Shown: in pieces, positions 14,782 to 19,774 of the stretch
Numbering within the stretch: the stretch's first letter is position 1
Layout: every line of letters begins with the position of its first letter
Source of the DNA: BACL11 sp945865535
GTDB taxonomy: Bacteria > Bacteroidota > Bacteroidia > Flavobacteriales > BACL11
DNA length: 21,011 nt
Direction of reading: 5' to 3'
Assembly (NCBI GenBank): GCA_947502765.1
Contig: CANNBA010000020.1
Coordinates: forward strand, 1-21,011
Notes under the pieces: model-generated
What the model saw: only the letters and a program-made list of their open reading frames with translations
Databases searched by the model: none
Told to the model about the DNA's origin: nothing
Position numbers and translations under genes: made by a program

Positions 14782-15853
14782 CTGCAAAGACAATGAACAC
14801 ACTTCAAATTGTAAGCATAGTCGCCTTGACAATTATGCAACTATTAATCCCTGCACTTTTCATTTATTGGACAGGTTTCAGAAAGAACAAATCAAAAATC
14901 AATCTCATATTAAAGCTCGTGACTGTTTGGACATATTTTATTTACATCTTTTACGCTGGACAGTGGAGTTTTCTACCATTTCTACTTCGTTATATTTTCT
15001 TGTTTCTTTTAATCGGTTCGACAGTAAAGGCATTGATGCAATTTAGAACACTATTACTATTTGAAAAGAAAAAAATATGGGGCTGGTCCAAATTCGTAGG
15101 GCAATTCCTGTTTTCGCTTCTATTCTTTTGGGGTTGTATTGAAGTAATAAGTGGCTTTACGACTGATGAAAAAGGAATTGATATTGCTTTTCCGTTAAAA
15201 GAAGGATTTATTGGACACGGTGGGAGTTCAGTAATAATCAACTACCATAATGCAGACACCACAGCACAACAATATGCTCTGGACATTTCAAAATTAAATG
15301 CTTGGGGACTTCGGGCTTCTGGTTTCTTTCCAGACGACTTAAATAAATATGCAATATACGGTGACACTATTTTCAGTCCGTGTGACGGAAAAATAGTAAA
15401 AACACAAAACGGTCTGGACAATGTTCCACCTGGCGTTGATGTTAAGGCTAGTCCTGCAGGTAATCATATTGTTTTGGAATATGAAAATAGTTTAATTGTA
15501 TTTGCACATCTTCTTAAAAATTCATTGATGGTAGCAATGGGAGACTTTGTAAAAAAAGGACAACCAATAGCAAGGGTAGGTAATTCAGGACACACAAGTG
15601 AGCCACATTTGCACATACACGCAATTGCGGGGTCTGACACAAGTAAAATATTAAAAGGAAACGGAATACCAATTTACTTTGACGGTAAATTTCTGACAAG
15701 AAACGACAGAATAAAAAAATAAAAACGAGTGCTAACAGCGGGTTTAAGAAATTGGCGGTTCAGTGGTTAAATGAAGTTCAGTTTTTTAATCAAACTTTCG
15801 TGCAGGTTGACAGTTTTGTGCTCCGAAATCGCCAACTTCTTAAACCCGTAAAC
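14705..15853 (+). mobile_element. Integron-type gene cassette B (M23 peptidase)
   Basis: The cassette runs from the G|TT cut in GTTAGCA (14704-14710) to the G|TT cut at 15853/15854. Its first 10 nt, GTTAGCACTC (14704-14713), are the exact reverse complement of GAGTGCTAAC (15726-15735), the left core of its attC. That is what re-circularisation of one cassette predicts. One gene is in the same direction as the attC, as in integrons. No integrase gene is present in the window. Confidence 0.7.
14793..15722 (+). CDS. Membrane-anchored M23 family metallopeptidase (cassette-borne)
   Basis: The 309-residue protein begins with three or four membrane segments (about 5-27, 40-55, 61-82 and 101-120). 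An extracytoplasmic LytM/M23-like domain follows at about 130-305. Likely zinc ligands are His152 and Asp164 (YHNAD...QQYALD), and the HLHIH motif at 272-276 is preceded by VGNSGHTSEP. His239 (FAHL) is the usual fourth conserved residue. M23 enzymes cut peptide bridges in peptidoglycan or act as endopeptidases on other Gly-rich peptides. A fusion to several transmembrane helices is atypical. It lies alone in a cassette whose attC starts just after the stop codon. Third-position C (for example GAC) is more frequent than in the core genes, which supports transfer. The target (self wall or competitor) is unknown. Confidence 0.85.
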   Translation: MNTLQIVSIVALTIMQLLIPALFIYWTGFRKNKSKINLILKLVTVWTYFIYIFYAGQWSFLPFLLRYIFLFLLIGSTVKALMQFRTLLLFEKKKIWGWSKFVGQFLFSLLFFWGCIEVISGFTTDEKGIDIAFPLKEGFIGHGGSSVIINYHNADTTAQQYALDISKLNAWGLRASGFFPDDLNKYAIYGDTIFSPCDGKIVKTQNGLDNVPPGVDVKASPAGNHIVLEYENSLIVFAHLLKNSLMVAMGDFVKKGQPIARVGNSGHTSEPHLHIHAIAGSDTSKILKGNGIPIYFDGKFLTRNDRIKK

Positions 15854-15859
15854 GTTATC
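15729..15859 (+). repeat. attC-like recombination site 1
   Basis: The left core box TGCTAAC is at 15729-15735 and the right core GTTATCT at 15853-15859, with the cut expected between G15853 and T15854. Between them, the arms 15738-15756 and 15829-15847 pair over 18 of 19 positions (mismatch at A15750). The central loop of ~72 nt contains AGTGGTTAA and AGGTTGACAGTT, both also present in the second site. In the array the core boxes pair only over TAAC/GTTA because they come from two neighbouring cassettes. Each pairs perfectly with its own cassette's other end. Confidence 0.8.
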
Positions 15860-15925
15860 TGCCATTCTTGGGCGACAGTGCTAACTTGAAACATTATAGC
15901 TTTGAACCAACAAAAAAAAATCAAA

Positions 15926-17095
15926 ATGAACACAAAAAGAACCTCAACGAATATTTTTATGACAGTATTTCTATTACTATTCGTAAGTAAAATTTTTGGA
16001 CAATGCTTGGGAAACGAACAAGCGTTTAAGGATTATTACAAAAAGAGCATCTCTACACTTGACCCAATTGAGGGCATTTGGTCGTCTAATAGCACAACTA
16101 AAGTTTATAATCAATACAATCAACTTCTTGACAGCAAGTATAATCCTCAAGCTGCTCAATGGGCAATGATTACAGACGGCTATAGGTTTAAGTCATGCTC
16201 AATTGGTGATAATACTGTTTACGGCACAGTCATTTTCAGCAAGACCGCAACGACTGGAGTTTATTTATATCAGAATACTTTTTCTGGCAGTTATGCTATT
16301 GCAAAGGCAAACGCCATTATTTCTTCGGGTGGGTTGCTTGAATATTCTTATGAAGTCCCTAAGGAAGAATTAATTTACACGTTTGGTGATAAATATATCA
16401 GTGGAATGTCAATAACTGTTGAAATAAAAATGATTAAGCTTTTTCCTACCTTAGAAGATATTCAAAAATCTTCTCCCTCATCTGGAACAGGTTTTGCGAT
16501 TAGCACTGATGGTTTCATTGTAACAAATCACCATGTTGTAAATAGTGCAACCAACATAAATGTGCGGGGCATTAATGGTGACTTTTCAAAAACATACAAA
16601 GCCAAAATAATCGTTGAAGATAAAAACAACGATTTAGCTATAATTAAAATTGACGATTATAGTTTTACATCTCTTGGCGTAATTCCATATTTAGTTCAAA
16701 GTAAATCGTGTGATGTTGGTTGTTCAATTTTTTGTATGGGTTATCCTCTGAGAGCAACAATGGGCGATGAAGTAAAATTGACTAATGGTATAATAAGTTC
16801 TAAATCTGGATTTCAAGGCGACATTACTACTTATCAGATTACCGCTCCTGTTCAACCGGGTAATAGTGGCGGACCATTGTTTGACGACAAAGGAAATTTA
16901 ATCGGGATTATTAATGCAAAGCATTTAGGTGCAGAAAATGTTTCTTACGCCATTAAAACTTCTTACTTGTTGAACCTAATTGATATTATGCCAACCACCC
17001 CGAAACTTCAATCATTAAATACCCTTGCAGGAAAAACACTTTCGGAACAAGTGAAAATTATCAAAAATTTTACTTACATAATTGAGACGAATTAA
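15926..17095 (+). CDS. Secreted trypsin-like (S1C/HtrA-type) serine protease
   Basis: The protein has 389 residues from the ATG at 15926, where the signal peptide MNTKRTSTNIFMTVFLLLFV...GQ fits. An in-frame TTG at 15902 would add eight polar residues. After a ~150-residue N-terminal region without a recognised domain comes a trypsin fold (about 185-360) opening with SGTGFAISTDGFIVTNHHVV. The triad is His203 (TNHHVV), Asp236 (NNDLAIIKI) and Ser314 (GNSGGPL). There is no PDZ domain, unlike full HtrA/DegP. It should act in the periplasm or outside the cell, so it is unlikely to work directly with the cytosolic SIR2 pair downstream despite sharing the cassette. The 63-nt gap to the SIR2 gene permits co-transcription. 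The substrate is unknown. Confidence 0.88.
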   Translation: MNTKRTSTNIFMTVFLLLFVSKIFGQCLGNEQAFKDYYKKSISTLDPIEGIWSSNSTTKVYNQYNQLLDSKYNPQAAQWAMITDGYRFKSCSIGDNTVYGTVIFSKTATTGVYLYQNTFSGSYAIAKANAIISSGGLLEYSYEVPKEELIYTFGDKYISGMSITVEIKMIKLFPTLEDIQKSSPSSGTGFAISTDGFIVTNHHVVNSATNINVRGINGDFSKTYKAKIIVEDKNNDLAIIKIDDYSFTSLGVIPYLVQSKSCDVGCSIFCMGYPLRATMGDEVKLTNGIISSKSGFQGDITTYQITAPVQPGNSGGPLFDDKGNLIGIINAKHLGAENVSYAIKTSYLLNLIDIMPTTPKLQSLNTLAGKTLSEQVKIIKNFTYIIETN

Positions 17096-17158
17096 CCAAT
17101 TATCCACCATACCTTAGAGACTTAAAAAGCTCAAACTGACTGCAAGAAACAAACAGAC

Positions 17159-18406
17159 ATGAGACCAGTAATATCACTTTTAATCGGTTCAGGTTTTTCA
17201 ATTCCTGAAGGACTTCCAGGCGTTGGAAAACTGAACAAACGCCTTTCTAAGATTGACGAAAGTGAAATTTTAATTCACACAGACCAAAGAGCAATTTTTC
17301 TAAACGGGCAAGACGATCCTAACCGTTGGTCAAGGTGGGATGAAAGAATTTTTCTTCAAGAGTTTCTTGAATTTTACAGTTCAGAAATTCTCAAATCGCC
17401 TGACGAATTTCATTACGAAACTTTTTACGACTTCTATTCAAGTTACTTAGCAAGTCACGAAAACAAAGAGGTGATTGAAGATTTTTACAAGAGGTTTAAC
17501 GAAAAACATTTTAAAGGTTCGGACAATCACAGAGATTGCTACAACAGAATTTCGGACTTCAACCGCAGTTACAATCAATTATTAGCATCACAACTTCACA
17601 AGTCAAAATACTTTGAAGATATAAGCACACTCAACTACCCACCGTATGACTCTTTCATTGGATTTTTAAGAGAGTTGCTTAAATCATGTGACATTAAATT
17701 TCATACGCTAAATCACGATTTGTTTTTTGATTGGCTTGGACATCATCATTCAGACCTGTGGCAACACTTTACTGATGGTTACCAACTTGAAGGTTCACCT
17801 TTCTATGGAACGGTGAGTTATGACTTCAACCATAACACACCAAACAAAGTCCATAAAAGTTACTATGTAAAACTTGAAAGATTTATTGACAAATTTGACA
17901 AACCACTTGCACTTTTCAAACTTCATGGAAGTGTTTTCAATACTATTGTTTATACCCCACTACCGGAACAAAAAAGAATAAGGTTAAAAGACAACTACGG
18001 AATTTATCAATTCTTTATGGAAGTAAGTGATGCGAAAACAGGTGAGCCAAGATTGGAGCACTTGTGGGACGAAGTTGCTCCTGATTTTTTAAGCGGAACA
18101 ACTAACAAAACAAGATACTATTCGGGAGACCCTTATTATAAAAATCTCTTCAAGCATTTTGAAAACAACCTTACTGCATCAGAGTATCTGATAGTTATTG
18201 GTTACGGCTTTCAAGACAGTGGAATAAACGAATACATTGAAAAGAATTTTCTGTCAAGAAACAAACCAATGATTGTCATTGACCCGAATAAACCGAATAC
18301 AGATTTGTTAGACAAATACAAAGCACTGCATATTCCAAAGGGAGTAACGCAAGTTACTTACAACGAATATTTGAAACTCACTCCAACCATTTTAAAGGAG
18401 AACTAA
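17159..18406 (+). CDS. SIR2-family protein, putative NAD+-consuming defence effector
   Basis: The 415-residue cytoplasmic protein shows SIR2-like motifs in order. The nucleotide-binding loop LLIGSGFS is at 7-14, TLNHD at 183-187 (Asn185), FKLHGS at 253-258 (likely catalytic His256), and YLIVIGYGFQD at 343-353 with a following IVIDPN strand. There is a ~170-residue helical insertion (about 30-180) between the first two motifs. It has no zinc-binding cysteine cluster, so it is not a classical deacetylase. Prokaryotic SIR2 proteins of this type (ThsA, DSR and SIR2-APAZ relatives) deplete NAD+ to abort phage infection. The DUF4062 gene starts 15 nt downstream, so the two form a module. The anti-phage role is inferred from family and context, and I do not know this exact pairing as a named system. 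Confidence 0.85.
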   Translation: MRPVISLLIGSGFSIPEGLPGVGKLNKRLSKIDESEILIHTDQRAIFLNGQDDPNRWSRWDERIFLQEFLEFYSSEILKSPDEFHYETFYDFYSSYLASHENKEVIEDFYKRFNEKHFKGSDNHRDCYNRISDFNRSYNQLLASQLHKSKYFEDISTLNYPPYDSFIGFLRELLKSCDIKFHTLNHDLFFDWLGHHHSDLWQHFTDGYQLEGSPFYGTVSYDFNHNTPNKVHKSYYVKLERFIDKFDKPLALFKLHGSVFNTIVYTPLPEQKRIRLKDNYGIYQFFMEVSDAKTGEPRLEHLWDEVAPDFLSGTTNKTRYYSGDPYYKNLFKHFENNLTASEYLIVIGYGFQDSGINEYIEKNFLSRNKPMIVIDPNKPNTDLLDKYKALHIPKGVTQVTYNEYLKLTPTILKEN

Positions 18407-18421
18407 TCCCATCTTTTTAAA

Positions 18422-18997
18422 ATGGTTGACAGAATAATAAAAGTGGTTATTGCTTCACCTTCGGATGTTGTCAGCGAAAGAAAATCTTTGCTTGATAAAC
18501 TTCAATCATACTTTACAAGATTTCAATACGAAGACCTTTGCCATGCAAGAATTGTAGTTACTGGTTGGGAAGATGTTCCTTCGCAATCAGGATATACTCA
18601 AGACATAATAAACTCAACACTAATTAAAGATGCAGATATAGTATTGGCATTATTCAGACATACCCTTGGCAATCCAACAATAAATACCAAAACTGGAAAA
18701 GACCGTTCTCCTTCTGGAACAGCAGAGGAGTTGCGTTATGCATTGAACCAAAACAAGAAAAATAAAAAGCCGCTTGCAATGTTGTTCTATTACGAATTTC
18801 CACCGAGATTAAATTTATTTTCCTTCAAAGCAAAAGAGGAATGGAATAAATTGCAAGAGTTTAAGGAAGAAATCAGGACTGAAATAAGGCACAAACTTTA
18901 TGATGATGACGAAGATAAATTACTAAGGACAGTTTGCGATGACATCTGTGCAAACATTAGAAATCACAAACTGTTTATTGAAGAAGAAACAAAATGA
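18422..18997 (+). CDS. DUF4062 domain protein (TIR-like fold), partner of the SIR2 protein
   Basis: The 191-residue cytoplasmic protein begins KVVIASPSDVVSERKSL (7-23), the DUF4062 start signature (usually S-S/P-x-x-D...ER). It continues with DADIVLALFRHTLG (70-83), SGTAEELRYAL (98-108, containing a Glu pair in the position of the TIR catalytic Glu) and KPLAMLFYYE (116-125). The last 65 residues are charged and helical. DUF4062 is related to the TIR/nucleotide-binding superfamily and is often fused to NACHT/STAND NTPases, where it acts as an effector or signalling domain. Here it stands alone, 15 nt behind SIR2. It may make a signal that activates SIR2, sense infection, or be a second NAD-binding effector. 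The three options cannot be separated by sequence. Confidence 0.82.
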   Translation: MVDRIIKVVIASPSDVVSERKSLLDKLQSYFTRFQYEDLCHARIVVTGWEDVPSQSGYTQDIINSTLIKDADIVLALFRHTLGNPTINTKTGKDRSPSGTAEELRYALNQNKKNKKPLAMLFYYEFPPRLNLFSFKAKEEWNKLQEFKEEIRTEIRHKLYDDDEDKLLRTVCDDICANIRNHKLFIEEETK

Positions 18998-19043
18998 CTG
19001 CAAAATTTGAGACGACACGACTTCGGATGAACAGTAGAACGGC

Positions 19044-19175
19044 AGATAACAAGGGCTTAAAAGAAATGGCGGGTGAAGTGGTTAATAAAACATTTGTGCA
19101 TCTAATAAACAGTTGTGGTAGGTTGACAGTTCGTGCTTCTAAACCGCCACTTCTTTAAGCCCCAAACCGTTAGCG
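19044..19175 (+). repeat. attC-like recombination site 2
   Basis: The left core AGATAAC is at 19044-19050 and the right core GTTAGCG at 19169-19175. Arms 19053-19072 (20 nt) and 19144-19162 (19 nt) pair with one unpaired A and one mismatch. Unpaired bases on one arm are a known feature by which attC hairpins show strand polarity. The ~71-nt central part shares AGTGGTTAA and AGGTTGACAGTT with site 1. The arm sequence is close to site 1 (GGGyTTAAxGAAxTGGCG), so the two sites are members of one attC family. Confidence 0.8.
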
Positions 19176-19197
19176 GTTATTTTAGAAAAACGACATA

Positions 19198-19494
19198 ATG
19201 AACTACAACGACAAAAAATTTAGACCGATTAGCAATACTGAAAACGGAGAAACTTCAAACGAAACTCTTTTTCATTACAAGCAAATCGGAAATATTCTTA
19301 CTTCTGAATATTCAGGCGGTAAGATTAAATATGGACATCTAATTGGTTTGGTTGACCATTTAGGAAATATAGATATGCGTTATCACCAAGTAAATGACAA
19401 AAACGAATTGATGACAGGAATTTGCATTTCAAAGCCACACCTCATCATAATGATTGTATTGCGGTTTAATCTTAAAGTAATACTTAGTAAGTAA
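19198..19494 (+). pseudogene. Truncated cassette-borne gene (small conserved cytoplasmic protein), cassette D remnant
   Basis: The start follows 29 nt after the core GTTAGCG, as usual for a cassette gene. The first ~79 residues (MNYNDKKFRPISNTENGETS..., EYSGGKIKYGHLIGLVD, YHQVNDKNELMTGIC) match, from memory, a small family of about 110 residues that recurs in Bacteroidota. It sometimes carries the misleading label n-acetylglutamate synthase, and its true function is unknown. The family normally continues after MTGIC with a charged, Trp-rich end. Here, from about 19434, the reading frame runs instead through antisense sequence of another gene (KPHLIIMIVLRFNLKVILSK). The missing 3' end and the missing attC (no partner for GTTAGCGG downstream) show that the cassette was cut. 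Confidence 0.65.
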
Positions 19495-19590
19495 TTCAAA
19501 AGCATCTCCCTTCTCTTTATTACCTAAACTAGAAAGCTTATCATCAAAATCTTGCCAGTTATTTATATTCTTAAAGAAGGTATTATTCAT
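19429..19590 (-). pseudogene. N-terminal fragment of a probable restriction/helicase protein
   Basis: The - strand ORF of 53 residues reads MNNTFFKNINNWQDFDDKLS, then LGNKEKGDAFELLTKYYF and KIKPQYNHYDEVWL before a TGA. The pattern (short N-terminal helix, EKGxAFExxxKYYxxxxPxYxxxxxxVWL) resembles the start of large DEAD-box helicase/restriction proteins such as type ISP enzymes, whose next part is an Mrr-like nuclease domain. The match ends exactly where the opposed cassette gene also ends (about 19430-19434), so a deletion or recombination has joined two broken genes head to head. A -7-like TAACTTTG (19603-19596) lies just before its ATG. The family call is from pattern memory only. Confidence 0.5.
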
Positions 19591-19722
19591 ATTAGCAAAG
19601 TTATAAATGTTATATAATTATAGAGCTGAAATTATATATATAACTTTAACCAAATTAGAAACTAAGACAAAATAACTTTGTAAAAAAGTTCGAACTATGG
19701 AGCGAGAGGCCCACTTAAAATA
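19591..19722. other. Intergenic region with AT-rich inverted repeats, no gene seen
   Basis: No ORF with coding character is present. The features are an AT-rich stem (ATATAATT 612-619 with AATTATAT 630-637 of the 19xxx numbering), ACAAA-ATAAC-TTTGT at 19667-19681, and a + strand TAACTTTG (19673-19680) that matches the -7 consensus. With the hairpin at 19723-19750 it could bound a short RNA of about 65 nt, but the -33 element is missing. Confidence 0.35.
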
Positions 19723-19750
19723 AGAAGCCCGAGCAGATGCCCGGGCTTCT
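19723..19750 (-). terminator. Terminator of the T9SS adhesin-like gene
   Basis: A 9-bp perfect stem AGAAGCCCG (19723-19731) with CGGGCTTCT (19742-19750) and a 10-nt loop lies 24 nt past the stop of the - strand gene. On that strand it is followed by TATTTTAA. On the + strand CTTATTATT follows, so it may work both ways. Confidence 0.7.
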
Positions 19751-19774
19751 CTTATTATTAAAACTAATTACTTC

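Larger units (their letters stand above)
15854..19169 (+). mobile_element. Integron-type gene cassette C (trypsin-like protease, SIR2, DUF4062)
   Basis: The segment from the cut in GTTATCT (15853-15859) to the cut at 19169/19170 is about 3.3 kb, far above the usual cassette of under 1 kb. It holds three genes in one direction. Its first 10 nt, GTTATCTGCC (15853-15862), exactly complement GGCAGATAAC (19041-19050), the left core of its attC, so both ends belong to one cassette. No internal attC remnant was found in the 63-nt gap between the protease and SIR2 genes, but the unit could still be a fusion of two older cassettes. Confidence 0.65.

Noticed and set aside
15902..15925. TTG start for the trypsin-like protease
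   Set aside because: The ATG at 15926 places a standard signal peptide at the N-terminus. The extra eight residues (MNQQKKIK) are poly-A derived.
15902..17095. Trypsin-like protease as a third subunit of the SIR2-DUF4062 module
   Set aside because: It has a clear export signal while the other two are cytosolic, and a 63-nt gap separates them. Shared cassette membership alone does not show a joint function.
15729..19175. Reading the long inverted repeats as insertion-sequence ends or a CRISPR array
   Set aside because: There is no transposase and no target-site duplication, and the arms form one hairpin per site rather than flanking the genes. Two sites 3.3 kb apart with unequal loops are not CRISPR repeats.
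14565..19600. A resident integron integrase or other recombinase gene
   Set aside because: No ORF in the island or its flanks shows tyrosine or serine recombinase motifs. Mobility would need an enzyme in trans.
19681..19715. tRNA-like GTTCGAAC stretch as an attachment-site remnant
   Set aside because: Only the 8-bp T-loop-like palindrome fits. No acceptor or T-stem pairing surrounds it.
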